Shown here in pieces: positions 7,049-16,575 of a DNA stretch of 39,972 nucleotides. How positions within the stretch are numbered: the first letter of the stretch is position 1; every line of letters begins with the position of its first letter. The notes under the pieces were generated by a model. The model saw only the letters and a list, made by a program, of their open reading frames with translations, did no database searches and had not been told where the DNA came from. Both the position numbers and the translations under genes were made by a program. Source of the DNA: a virus; the IMG/VR virus record IMGVR_UViG_3300045125_000014, positions 1-39,972 of that record; one strand, given 5' to 3'.

Positions 7049-9765
7049 CTAGCCTTCCACTGGTATTACTTTTGATGTCTAATCCACTTTGCTCTATCAA
7101 TTCTTTGACCGCTAAATATGGTCCGTCTTTGACTTCTGCGTAAATGGTTTCTATATCTTCTAAACGCACACCGCCCGTAATCTGTGCTTTCAAGATAACT
7201 AGCCGCAGGCATACCGCCCATGTGTGTAGGTGCGCCATAACGATAAAGACCCATCTGCACAAGGTCAGGGTTGTGCCGTTTATGGAATCTGCTAAAACGC
7301 CTGTTCTTAAAGAGTCGTTAATAGTTACGGTGGTACGCGCTCTTACTGAATCTTTTAGGACTACCTTAATTGTTCCGTACTGATTTGTGGAATCATTAAA
7401 TACAGACAGAATACCTTGCCACGCATTGTTTATATCTTTAGACCGTTCTTCAAATGATTTAACTTTGCCTGTATTGGTTGTAATGTATCCGTAAATTGGT
7501 CTGTCTTTGGGCGCAGTTCCTAAATCAACATCAAGCGCCGCTTTTTCGCCAATTTTGCGTGTCGTTGCGCTCTTTAGTCCACCTGATGTTCCTGTTTCAA
7601 ATTGATTCTTAAATCTACCTTCAGTTACAACTGACTTTAGAGATGGCAAAGAAATAGCCACTGTCACCTTACCTTCAGCCATAGCGTTTTGAATTGTGGC
7701 TTGTGCTACTTCTAGTTTTTTCTGTAATTAACTGCATCTTCAGCGTATCCATCTGCAATATATCCTCTTAATTCTTGTGCAACTCTTTCAACTTCTTGTT
7801 TGTTTTCTAAGTAAAAACGAGTGCGCAACATTATGCCCGCTACTTGATTTTCAGCATCGGTTTTGCTCAAACCTTGAGCCTGGTATTTTTTAATCATGGG
7901 CCAATAAATATCTGTGTTATCTATTTCGCCTCTTGAGCCTCTGCCCGCAAGAGCGTCAATGAGCCTGTCATCATCTGCATCTTTCGGCAGGTAGGCTCTT
8001 ATCTCTTTTACTTCATCTTCAATCTCTGCATTACGCTTAATGGAAGATGACTCACTATCCACATTTACAGGCTTGATAGCATCAGATTCCACCACTCCCA
8101 AAGCAGGGCCGCTCGCCGATACATTTGGCTTGTTCCAGTTAAACTCTTTTGCCATGGCTAAAACCAAAGGATTCTTGGTCTGTCCTTTAGTCAAAATATA
8201 TTCTGCATACATTTCCGCATAGAACTCTTTGGTGTTCTTTTTTGCATATCCTGAAACAACCGCTTCAGGCACATCTGCAAATTGTTTTTTCAAAGCCTCT
8301 ATTTTGGCTTTTGTTGTTGCGTTTTGTACGGATTCAAAAACCCAGTTTCGCCGCCTGTATCTAAAGCGTGACCCCATTCATGCGATAGCGTGTATTTGCG
8401 ATGAGGCACATCAGCAATAACAGGCATCTTAAACCCTAGTTCTTTCAGCAATGGTGTGCCTTGTTTGACCAATGAAGGCGTGAGCCAAATTTTTGCATCG
8501 CCTAGTACAGCACTGCCATAATGCTTACTGCTTTCCTTAGCGACAATAACTGTCATTTCGCTTTTGGTGCAACCATCTGTAATTCTTCAATGTCTTGTAA
8601 CAAGCAATTTTTGTTTCTTCTTTAATTTTCTTGCCCGTGGAGTAGAACTGCACTGTGATAGGCCCGTTTTCATAAACAACGCCATCTAACAATGCTAGGT
8701 CGCTTTTACTTATACGCTTCATGTCTATAAATGCTTCAATGTTCTCTCTTGTTCTGCCCGTTGATACCATGTAAGCGTTAATGACTTGTTCACGGATTTC
8801 ATCTGCAGAAACTGTGCGCCATTCACCAGGGGTAAAGACAGCGTTCTTTTTGCGCTCCGCCTCGTCTAGTTGCGCTCTGATTGCTTCTCTTACATTTGTA
8901 GGTTTTTCATTGGTCAATCTGTATGAGGTTATAGGTGCAGGAGGTGTTGTGATTGTTGCCCCTGGTGCAAGTTGTTCCTCATCAAATCCAGGAATTACAG
9001 GAGCCAAAGCGCATCGGCAATGAGGGTGTGCGGGTGGCTGTAGGTCGCCTGATGGAAATGGTGTGCCAATGTTTACTTTTTCATTGGCGTTTTTAGCACA
9101 AATCGCACAAGGCTCAAACACAAGCCATTCCTGTTGTTGTAGTCAGCCTCTTTGTATCGGTTTACTGTGGCCTGCGATATAGCGCGGTTTTGTTCTGTGA
9201 TTGCAATACTTAAAGCGCGTGCGGGATTGGCTACATGATTAGAAATCAGTTTGGCTGATTGCTTTGCATCTAATCAAGGTAGATAGCCTCACCAATAGCA
9301 TTGCCAATATCAGTCAGCGTTGTATCAGAAAAGCCTTTGAATGTGATGCCTTGATTTTGTAGTAATTGTTGAAAGGCGCGAGGTGGCTTGAGTAATAATG
9401 CTGATACTGCATCGCCTGGTTTCCATTTAGACCAATCAACAGCACTTTGTGTATCTGCTTTGCGCGCCGTCTTTGCTTCTTCAATCGCTTCTCTTGCGGC
9501 TAAATCACCAAGAGCATAAGCCTGCGCCCATAATCTATAAATAACTGTCTTTAAGTGCTTCTAAATTAGGCCTGATATTTACCGTTGCCCACGCTCTTGC
9601 TCTTGCGCGCTGTTGCGGCAGGGTCAAAGTTAAATCAGGAGTAGTAGATAGATAGCCTTGATATGCACGCTCCGCATCAAACTGTTGTCGTAGAGCGGCC
9701 CTTACAAGTAATGCGTTCTTAGCCGCTAAACGCGCATCTGCCTCTAATGCGCGCTCCCAAGTCAT
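7049..9765 (-). CDS. Giant MuF-type minor head protein with HEWGH metallopeptidase-like and extra C-terminal domains
   Basis: The start ATG at 9765 overlaps the portal stop (ATGA). The repaired product is about 905 aa. Residues 1 to about 215 are helical (MTWERALEADARLAAKNALL onward). At about 9121..9011 comes the MuF signature: C-A-I-C-A-K-N-A-N, F-P-S-G-D-L-Q-P-P, H-P-H-C-R-C. After a Pro/Thr linker, a domain at about 8560..8170 holds T-L-S-H-E-W-G-H-A-L-D (8382..8368 for HEWGH) and a downstream E-F-Y-A-E-M-Y-A-E-Y, as in HExxH...E zincins. A charged linker leads to a last domain (7680..7050) with R-P-I-Y-G-Y-I, V-R-A-R-T-T-V-T-I-N-D-S-L and Q-I-T-G-G-V-R-L-E-D, which I cannot name but which could be ADP-ribosyltransferase-like. 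At least six indels split it. MuF proteins enter the head beside the portal and may be ejected into the host. Confidence 0.7.
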
Positions 9766-11637
9766 GTTAGATACGCTTTTGCGAGCGCTCTTGCGGTGTC
9801 TAAATCGCCGTCAAATGCACAACGGTTAAGCGCTTCACCAACAATCGGGTCTAGGCTCTTGAATTCAAATAGTCGTGCGCGCTTTCCTTTTGCCGCCCAC
9901 TTCAAAATGATTTTACTTCAGCCCTAGTTTCTGCATCAACTTCTTCTTCAACCTCTGATGCTTCTTCAGGAGTAATTTCCTCAGGCTTTTCTTCAAGGTG
10001 TTTGGTGTTGTTGGTGCATCAGGTGTTGCATCAGGGCCTGACAATGTTGGGGCAGATGTAACTTCTTTGCGTTGATGATTCCTTCAGGTGAGAACAAGAA
10101 GATGTCAGAACCAGTAACAAGCATTGGCATATCTGCTTGAGGTGTATCTAATAGGGGCAAACCAAGTTCAGAGCGGCGTTCATTGATTGTTTTGCCTGCG
10201 CTCTTTACTTCAATATCCGCCTTCCTTGCGCTAGATTCATTATCCATGCGCTTGCTAGTCATGAGGCGGAACTCAAGTTCACGCGGCATGCCTAGATATG
10301 TGTAAGAAAGATTTGAAATCATCTTGCTAATCCAGTTTGCAAGAGGCGCGATTCCGATTGCTTCTGCGTTTTCGGCGCGGGCTTCTTCAAAACCTTTTCC
10401 GCCTAATCCGCCTTTTGCAGAGAATCCGATTTCACTTGGTTGTACACCAAAGTGACCGCAAATAGAAGTAATCAAATAATCATCAAGAGTGTCTTTGAAT
10501 TTCTCGCCATAACCTTCATTTACTATCGGTGAAAGGCCTTTGGCAAGCAGGCGAGCGCGCTTGCGCTGTTCTGTTTGTCCTGCGAGGTCATCATTGAGAA
10601 TGTTCTCGTATGCTCTAAGGAGGTCGGGGTTTGTTCCCCAATCTTCATCAGTTGTGAACATAAGTTCAGGAAGTACGCCATCTGTGTACTCCGCTCTGAA
10701 CCATTGTTGTCGTCTGCAGGTATATGTCTGCCAAAGGTAATGCGCGTCCACAGGGCTAAAGCCGTAAACGCTAATGCTCCTGCGGTTGCGCACCATGTAA
10801 GCAAGTTGGTCACTGTGTGAATTCTCCATCTGCTTTTGGATCCTCGTCTGTTGCAGTAAATTCAGAGCGAGGGAAAGCCATAAAGGATTTGTTGGAACGC
10901 CGCATTTGGTGGCATTGGTCGCATACCGCGGTCATCAATCAATGGCTTAATTGTTGAGCCATCAAGTATCTGTAGGCCATACAAGATCTCCGCCTACTGT
11001 TGGTTGCGGATAAACAGCCCAAGCATCAATTACAAGAATGTCCTCAAGAGCAATGTTGAGCCAATCATTCCAAAGCAATCCGTTTGCCTTGTCAGGCGTT
11101 TCCCAAAATTCTCTCTAGGCGTGCGATTTCTTCTGTGTACTTTTCGCGTGCGCGAGCCATAGCGCGTACATGGTCGCCACCTGCTTCTGCAGTAATCTTT
11201 TCGGAAGCATCGTTGCCCAAAACAATATCCCAATCAAGACCAACCATTTTGTTTTTGGTTACTTCTAAGCATCGGCGCAAGATGTCAATTTGGTCTGCGG
11301 CGGCGCGTAATGTCTTGAAAGGTACAAGGCGTGTTTCAGTTACATTGATGTTTTGCGCTACTTGATATTCATAGCGGCGTGGTTGTGGTCGCCCGTTATC
11401 TTGTAGCGGGTTAATTGCACCTGGTGTGATTGGCAATCCAGGACCAAAAGGAACAGCGGCACTGAATGGAGCGCGTGGCAACGCAACAGAGTTTCCGTAG
11501 GTTTGGCGCATGGTTAATGCGTCAGCCTGATTGCGCATTTCTGCTTCAGACATCGTGACAGAACCTGCAGGCAGGCGAGGTGCTTTCTCTACATCGCCTG
11601 TAGCGATTACTCTTGCGATTCGGTCACGCAGACCCAT
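9762..11637 (-). CDS. Portal protein
   Basis: The protein begins MGLRDRIARVIATGDVEKAP and is about 625 aa after repairs. It shows an N-T-E-like V-T-E-T-R-L-V-P-F-K-T-L-R, N-K-M-V-G-L-D-W-D-I, then the diagnostic portal motif D-G-S-T-I-K-P-L-I-D-D-R-G and P-P-N-A-A-F-Q-Q-I-L-Y-G-F-P-R-S-E-F at about 10,960..10,855, and an R-S-I-S-V-Y-G-F-S-P region. The acidic C-terminus (E-E-K-P-E-E-I-T-P-E-E-A-S-E-V) ends with A-R-L-F-E-F-K-S-L-D-P-I-V and A-K-A-Y-L-T. Breaks occur near 11,090, 10,990, 10,815, 10,065 and 9,905. Portals form the dodecameric DNA gate of the head. The stop overlaps the MuF gene. The usual terminase neighbour is separated from it by three structural genes. Confidence 0.85.
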
Positions 11638-11676
11638 GTGAATCTCCTTTTAGCCCCTTTGTACTGCGGGCGGTTA

Positions 11677-13118
11677 TTAGGCGTGGACTACAACTCTGTA
11701 TTGATTGCTTGTTGGAGCAACAGAGAATAGGAGAGTTATAGCAGTTGTGCTTGTATGTTGCACATCGCAGACAACCTCAGCGTAAGGGCTTGAGTTATCG
11801 TAAACGCTAACAACAACATCGCGGGTTCCAAGATTGTGAGTGATTGTGTAGGAGGTGTTGGAGCCATCACCGACATTTGCCGCATATTTGCGTACGACTA
11901 CTGTTGTATCAATTCCAATGCCACCAGCCGCTACAACGATTCCTGAATCAGCAACAGCGCTAATAACATTTGAGGTGATATTGATGCCGTTACCAGCGGT
12001 GAATACACCAGGGCCTGCTAATTGCACCCATGTCTGACCAGCAAAAGAGGTTAGGTAATGATTGCTTTGTGTCCAAGAGGTTCCAGCCTTTGTGGTTCCT
12101 TCAAGAATGTAGATTGTTGCGCCTTCTAGTTCTGCAAAGGTGCTTGCATCTGCGGCGCGTGTAAGGGTGTAGGTGGTTCCGTTGTCGTTATAGACATAGA
12201 TACCATCTTCAGTGTCATCGCTCTGACCTGTAAGAACAATTCTGTATCCGTTGTCTGCAGAAGTCAGTGCGCCATAAGTATCAATGTTTAATGTACCTGT
12301 GTTGCCTGATAGCGCCTCATTAACTGTTGAGAAAAGATTTGCGGCGGCTTTCCAAGTTAGACCTTCAACAGCGGCATCAACATAACCTTTGTTTGCGGCA
12401 TCTGTTGAGTTGGTTGGTGTTGCAAGGTTTGTAATCTTGTAAGAGTTGAGGTTGATGTCAGCCAAAGGAACAGTAAGCGCAGAAAGATTGATTGCGAGTG
12501 CGCCGCATTATCGTGTGTAGGTGTTCCGTGTTGGTGGTCAGCGCGTGCAATGCTTGTGCTTGTTCCGTTTGCGCTCGCCGCTCCAAATGTTTGTTCTGCA
12601 GTAACGCCACCAAATGAAGGCATACCGTGTGTGTGGTCCTCGCGGGAAGGTGCAGTGCCTGTTCCTGCCGCACCTGAGCCACCTACAGAGAGTGCAGAAG
12701 GTGTTTTGATTGGAAAGTGATGGAGTACCGTGAGTGTGGTCTGCGCGTGCGTAGTTATTTGATGAACCGTTGCCACTTGATGCGCCATAAGTTGTTTGTG
12801 CAGTTACAGTGCCAAAGTTAGAAACCTGTGACCATGTTGCGCCATCATCAAAATAGAGAATCTGTTGGTCTGTTGCAAAATAAAGAAGTCCTGCTTCACC
12901 AGCGGCGGGGCGTGCGGCAAATGTTCCGTACTTGACCTCTGATTGATTTAGTACATCTACCCAAACAGTGCCATCATAAAAGTAAATGCTGTTATCGCCT
13001 GTGTCATAGTAAATCTGACCAGCGCTAGGAGTACCAGGGGCTGTACCTAGATTTTGAATGACTGCATTTGCAATTCATTCTTGTTAAGGTCTATTGATAC
13101 TAGAAACTTTCTTGCCAT
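11677..13118 (-). CDS. Fibre-like structural protein with RADHxHG repeats
   Basis: The start MARKFLVSIDLNKNEL follows an AGGAG site; about 480 aa. After two or three indel repairs, the N-terminal part reads G-T-A-P-G-T-P-S-A-G-Q-I-Y-Y-D-T-G-D, a segment typical of phage fibres. Three R-x-D-H-x-H-G-x-P repeats follow (about 12,740, 12,640 and 12,530), then I-T-N-L-A-T-P-T-N-S-T-D-A-A-N-K-G-Y-V-D, a collar shared with phage tail fibres, and a C-terminal T-H-N-L-G-T-R-D-V-V-V-S-V-Y-D domain. All point to an elongated surface protein. It lies between terminase and portal, away from the tail fibres at 29 to 36 kb, so it could be a head fibre or neck whisker. The C-terminal 262 aa are one open frame. 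Confidence 0.65.
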
Positions 13119-13130
13119 TGTCATCTACTC

Positions 13131-13412
13131 CTAAATGATGTACGCAGTACCAGTGAAGGCTGAACTAAAAGTTATCACCATCTGATTGACACTAGGATAA
13201 CTGAAAGTTCCCTCGCATTGCGTTCCTGCGGAATCAAGAACTACTGCCGTGGGTTGTCCGTTTAGATTATGGTTTATTGTCCAAACCGCCGCAGGTGTCG
13301 CTTGAGTATGAACATAAAAGATTTGGCCTGCCGCGCTGACACCTTGAGGTCCAGGGGCAGTGATTTCAACGATGGGTATAACGGGTTTGATAATGATTGC
13401 ATCTTCACTCAT
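13131..13412 (-). CDS. Small structural protein with fibre C-terminal-like domain
   Basis: An intact 93-aa frame opens MSEDAIIIKPVIPIVEITAP. It continues with a beta-rich domain, W-T-I-N-H-N-L-N-G-Q-P-T-A-V-V-L-D, ending F-T-G-T-A-Y-I-I. The I-N-H-N-L-N/G pattern resembles the C-terminal domain of the neighbouring fibre-like protein (T-H-N-L-G-T), so the two may be related modules. Its start overlaps the end of the upstream gene by 4 bases. A short collagen-like G-P-Q-G is present near residue 21. The role is probably structural; no family is assigned with certainty. Confidence 0.6.
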   Translation of the reverse strand: MSEDAIIIKPVIPIVEITAPGPQGVSAAGQIFYVHTQATPAAVWTINHNLNGQPTAVVLDSAGTQCEGTFSYPSVNQMVITFSSAFTGTAYII

Positions 13413-13957
13413 CGTGTCACCTCAGGAGTTACAACAATTTGACCTTGCGCTAGACGAGTAACAATACCTGGTTGTGATGTAATCTCAATATCGTAGTAAT
13501 AGGTTCCTTCATCAATGGCTCTTGTTTGTGCCGCGGTTGCGTGAACATCAAACTGACCTGAAAGACCAGTAACGCTGATTTCTCCTGCCTGGCTTGTCAA
13601 AGTCAAAACAGGTGTTGGGTCAGATGGCAAAGAGCGCATCTGTAGTTCTGCGGTATATCCAGTGACATTGACTGGGCTTGTGGCGATTCCGCCTGATACA
13701 TAAATGCCCGTTGCAGGATTGGTCACTGTGAATTGTGAGCCTGTCGCTGTTGCTACTTGAACATTTTGTAGATTGTAAGAAGGAGGCAAAATGCCATCAA
13801 TGCTGACTGTCTGTCCTACTGTGAATCCGTTTACCGCAGTAAATGTGACTGTGGTTCCGTTGCCTGAAACATTTGTGATTTCGGCAGGTTGTTTGTAAAT
13901 GAAAGTTATGTACCAGTCTGCGCCCTGGTCCATCGTTGTATTGTAAGTAACAGCCAT
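13409..13957 (-). CDS. Structural protein, baseplate/BppU-like with inserted beta domain
   Basis: The start is ATG 13957, overlapping the terminase stop (TAATG): MAVTYNTTMDQGADWYITFI, 182 aa. The N-terminal G-A-D-W-Y-I-T-F and later G-Y-T-A-E-L-Q-M-R and R-A-I-D-E-G-T-Y-Y-Y-D-I-E-I elements match a widespread phage structural family that also occurs as the N-terminus of BppU-type baseplate proteins. Between them, residues about 22 to 85 form an Ig-like insert (N-V-S-G-N-G-T-T-V-T-F-T). The end V-V-T-P-E-V-T-R is typical. The frame is intact. The role (head or neck fibre adaptor versus baseplate) is unresolved; position beside the terminase favours a head or neck component. Confidence 0.6.
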   Translation of the reverse strand: MAVTYNTTMDQGADWYITFIYKQPAEITNVSGNGTTVTFTAVNGFTVGQTVSIDGILPPSYNLQNVQVATATGSQFTVTNPATGIYVSGGIATSPVNVTGYTAELQMRSLPSDPTPVLTLTSQAGEISVTGLSGQFDVHATAAQTRAIDEGTYYYDIEITSQPGIVTRLAQGQIVVTPEVTR

Positions 13958-15377
13958 TATGCTCCCACCGCCTGAGTTGGTGCAATGATAGCGCTTCCAC
14001 ACTTAGGGCAGAGGCTCAACGATTTAGGAAATGGCAAAGCACATTGATTGCAGAAATTAGCGATGCTATTGAAGTAATGACTAACGCTACTCTTTCCAAG
14101 CAAGTCGCTAAAAGCCTGAACCATTGCATCAAGCCTGTCGGGTGAATCTGCATCTTGAGGTGTCCATATCGTCATTTGGTCCTCTAATTGTGCAAAGGTT
14201 CCGACATGATGCACACGACCCTGCTCATACATTGCCGCTACAGGTTCAGCGCGTAACTTTTTACCAACATGCGCTCTGATTTCTCTGATTGGCAATGTAA
14301 TTCTTACCTGCTTCAAAACAGCGCTCACCATATCGCCGCCCTGATTGACTTCCACAAGTAATGAATCTGCTTTGTATTCATCAAATAGTTGAACTGCTTT
14401 TTGCGCCCATTCCAGCGGTGAGCCTTTGATTGTTCCGTCATAAAGAACATAACCATGGCCACCAGTATCACAACCAGCAACAATGATTCCTGTTTCATCG
14501 CTCGCCTGTGTATTAGTTACAGCGGGGTCAATGCTTACAACGATTCTTGATAATGGTGGGTGTTTGTCCACGCGGTTTCTGTCAATCAATCCGCGGGTCC
14601 ACAATGCGCCTTCTTGGTCCTCAAGGATTTCGCCATAAAGTTCCTGCCTACCCAAACGAGTTCCGTTGTATCGGGCTTGTAGTTCCAACAAGGCGCTAGG
14701 AGCGAGGTTTTTAGCGTTGTCAAAGGTTGAACCCCTTGTGATGGCTACAGACCCGTCAGCGCGGTTTGAGAGCGTTCTAATCAGGGTGTAGGCCTTGGGG
14801 TTGTGGTCACAACAATGCGAGGCTTCTTACCCAATCGCAATCCAAACTGTAATTGATGCCATGCATCTTCATAGCGGTAGGCGGCTAACTCATCGCACCA
14901 GGCTCCATGGTGTTGCGGTCCACGGAATCTGTCAGGTTGGTCTGCAGAGAATAATTTTATTTTGCTTCCGTTGATTAGTTCTATCTCGCCATTACTGCGG
15001 TTGTAATGTGAAAGCGCGTTGTACCGATTAAGAATGTTAATGATTCCTGATTCACCTTCAGCACATGTATCTCTTGCATCAGAAAATGTCGGAGCAACAA
15101 TCGCCCATCTTGTATCAGGATTTTCTATCGCTTCCCATGCCAGCCATTCAGCCGCTGTTCTTGTTTTGCCCGCTCCACGACCAGCGAGATAAAGCCAAAT
15201 GTTCCAATCTCCGTCAGGAGGTAACTGCTCTTTTCTTGCCAGTCTTTGCCACAGAATCCTGCTCGCTCGTATCTTGCTGTTCAGGGAGGGTTGTGATGTC
15301 TGCGGCAACGCCTTCAATGTAGTCAATAATTCGGGCGAGTTGGATAACTTCTGAATCAAGGCTTCCATGTCCTTCAT
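13957..15377 (-). CDS. terL: Terminase large subunit with C-terminal zinc ribbon
   Basis: The ATG at 15377 is backed by a GAGGTGG ribosome site 6 bases upstream: MKDMEALIQKLSNSPELL; about 473 aa after one repair near 14,785. The ATPase has A-G-R-G-A-G-K-T-R-T (Walker A, about residues 65 to 74) and A-W-C-D-E-L-A (Walker B), plus V-V-T-T-T-P-R-P. The nuclease half has S-I-D-P-A-V-T-N, V-E-V-N-Q-G-G-D and S-P-D-R-L-D-A-M with the metal-binding acids. It pumps DNA into the prohead and cuts it. The last 40 residues carry C-N-Q-C and C-P-K-C, a zinc ribbon not usual in TerL. The start lies about 160 bases inside the small-subunit gene, in another frame. Confidence 0.9.
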
Positions 15378-15729
15378 AATTAACCACCTCTGCTTGTACC
15401 TTCTTTGGTGCATCTAAGCCTAAGAAATCTGCACGCTTCTGCATAATCCTCAAAACCATATCTGCGCTTCTTAGATTGCCTTGTAATGCTGATTGCCAAT
15501 AAACCTCAGTCATCTCGTCTAAACGCTCAAGGTCTGCCTTTAAGACTTCTTCAGGCTCTGCAATCTCAACGCGCTTTAATGCTCTGCGATATGCCTGATG
15601 TGCGCCTGCGGTTGTTGCGTAACCTAATTCTCTAGCGATTGAGGCAAAAGTCATTCCGTGTGAATGGCGTAACTCAAGTGCGCGGTTTTCGCGCTTCAAC
15701 TGAGCAAGCCCATCTTTGTCTAATGCCAT
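15214..15729 (-). CDS. terS: Terminase small subunit
   Basis: The chosen start is ATG 15729 behind GGAG: MALDKDGLAQLKRENRALEL, 171 aa, intact. Residues about 20 to 45 (H-G-M-T-F-A-S-I-A-R-E-L-G-Y) form a helix-turn-helix likely to bind the packaging site. The middle is helical (L-K-A-D-L-E-R-L-D-E-M, L-R-I-M-Q-K-R-A-D-F-L-G-L-D-A), as in small terminases that form ring oligomers. The C-terminus (T-S-E-Q-D-S-V-A-K-T-G-K-K-R) overlaps the large-subunit gene by about 160 bases. It is the first gene of the packaging and head operon, after a structured non-coding gap. Confidence 0.75.
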   Translation of the reverse strand: MALDKDGLAQLKRENRALELRHSHGMTFASIARELGYATTAGAHQAYRRALKRVEIAEPEEVLKADLERLDEMTEVYWQSALQGNLRSADMVLRIMQKRADFLGLDAPKKVQAEVVNYEGHGSLDSEVIQLARIIDYIEGVAADITTLPEQQDTSEQDSVAKTGKKRAVTS

Positions 15730-15780
15730 ACTCCATAAATTATGACACAAATTATGGTAAATCAAGTTGAAATTAGTTCT

Positions 15781-15896
15781 GTACAAAATGCGTGATGATT
15801 GTACGGTGCTATTTCGCTCACTACTGATTCGGACTCAGTTATAGGTAAGGCCCTGGTTCCCAAGATGGGGAGTGCAACTAAGGGCTTTATTTATTT
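15781..15896. promoter_or_regulatory. Structured non-coding gap upstream of terminase, candidate packaging or control site
   Basis: This gap of about 165 bases (15,730..15,894) has no gene. It holds three inverted repeats: GTACAA/TTGTAC at 15,781..15,804; ACTGA/TCAGT at 15,823..15,839 with a 7-base loop; and GCCCT/AGGGC at 15,850..15,885 enclosing a TCCC/GGGG hairpin. On the plus strand the last is followed by TTTATTTATTT, so it could terminate a plus-strand transcript. The place next to the small terminase is where cos or pac sites often lie. A minus-strand promoter could lie at about 15,735..15,765 (TTGATT and CATAAT or TAATTT elements), but this is weak. Confidence 0.4.
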
Positions 15897-16098
15897 ACTT
15901 CTGTAGGGATGTAGGGCAGTTACAAGCGCTACCAGGTACAACAAGGGTCATACATAAGCTGTGATGCTCAACAGCCTCTTTTGGTTCTTCCTTTTTTGGC
16001 GCGGCCTTAGACTTATTACTAACGCGGTCCGTTACTAATTCTTCATCAACCTTTTTAATTACATCATCAACTATTTGTTTTGCGCTCTTGCGGGGCAT
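15895..16098 (-). CDS. 67-aa lysine-rich protein with C-terminal Cys/His end
   Basis: The start ATG follows AGGAGA: MPRKSAKQIVDDVIKKVDEE. The first 45 residues are highly charged and probably helical; the end carries H-H-S-L-C and C-N-C-P, which could bind a metal. I recognise no family. It is the last gene before the structured gap upstream of the terminase. The start region overlaps the end of the previous small gene by 32 bases. Confidence 0.6.
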   Translation of the reverse strand: MPRKSAKQIVDDVIKKVDEELVTDRVSNKSKAAPKKEEPKEAVEHHSLCMTLVVPGSACNCPTSLQK

Positions 16099-16219
16099 TT
16101 TCTTCTCCTTTGTAATGATAAGTCATGTAATGAATCTGTGATTCTTTGAAGGAGTCTTTTTTGTCCGATACGGGGAAGGTGGGCTGACCGATACATAGAA
16201 AGCAACGGAAGTACCGCAT
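16067..16219 (-). CDS. 50-aa small protein, overlapping frame
   Basis: The start ATG 16219 overlaps the preceding stop (TGATG): MRYFRCFLCIGQPTFPVSDK, ending Q-E-R-K-T-N-S. It has a C-F-L-C pair near the N-terminus. The frame ends inside the next gene. Tight coupling and normal amino-acid use support it, but no domain is recognisable and it could be spurious. Confidence 0.45.
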   Translation of the reverse strand: MRYFRCFLCIGQPTFPVSDKKDSFKESQIHYMTYHYKGEENAPQERKTNS

Positions 16220-16413
16220 CAGTCAAATACCTTTCTCTCCTTGCGCAAGTGATATGCGCGCATCAAGTAAATCATCAATGCTCTTTTGTAGTAATTCTTT
16301 TTGCGCCAATCCATGCGATTACCGTACTCATCGGTTTTGAGCATCTTGTAGATGTGTTTGAGGGCTTCATCAATGTCCTCAATAGTTACATCATCGGTTA
16401 TCGCTAGTGACAT
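16219..16413 (-). CDS. 64-aa charged helical protein
   Basis: An intact frame encodes MSLAITDDVTIEDIDEALKH onward, with a tyrosine- and lysine-rich second half (N-Y-Y-K-R-A-L-M-I-Y-L-M-R-A-Y-H-L-R-K-E-R-K). It is predicted all-helical and basic at the C-terminus, which could suit nucleic-acid binding. No family is recognised. It lies in a run of tiny genes between the DNA-metabolism block and the terminase. Confidence 0.6.
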   Translation of the reverse strand: MSLAITDDVTIEDIDEALKHIYKMLKTDEYGNRMDWRKKNYYKRALMIYLMRAYHLRKERKVFD

Positions 16414-16422
16414 GAGCCGATA

Positions 16423-16575
16423 TTAGGCTTTTTTCTTTTTGTCTGCCTCTAGTTCTTCAATAAGTAATTCAACAAGATTCTCTAATTTGTAGGCTAATGC
16501 TATTTTGCCGCGCTCGCGTAATTTATCTGCCAGCATATTCAGCGCTAACGCTACTTCCGGGTCATCTTGAATCAT
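16423..16575 (-). CDS. 50-aa helical acidic protein
   Basis: The start ATG 16575 overlaps the previous stop as TAATG: MIQDDPEVALALNMLADKLR, ending in a lysine run. The sequence is a single long amphipathic helix or coiled coil (L-V-E-L-L-I-E-E-L-E-A-D). An upstream GTG at 16638 would add 21 residues, but that segment is better explained by the overlapping membrane-protein gene. Function unknown. Confidence 0.6.
   Translation of the reverse strand: MIQDDPEVALALNMLADKLRERGKIALAYKLENLVELLIEELEADKKKKA

Noticed and set aside
15790-15890. Possible tRNA (anticodon-like hairpin ACTGA-TTCGGAC-TCAGT)
   Set aside because: The 7-base loop looks like an anticodon loop, but there is no T-arm (GTTCRANNC), no D-arm and no matching acceptor ends on either strand.
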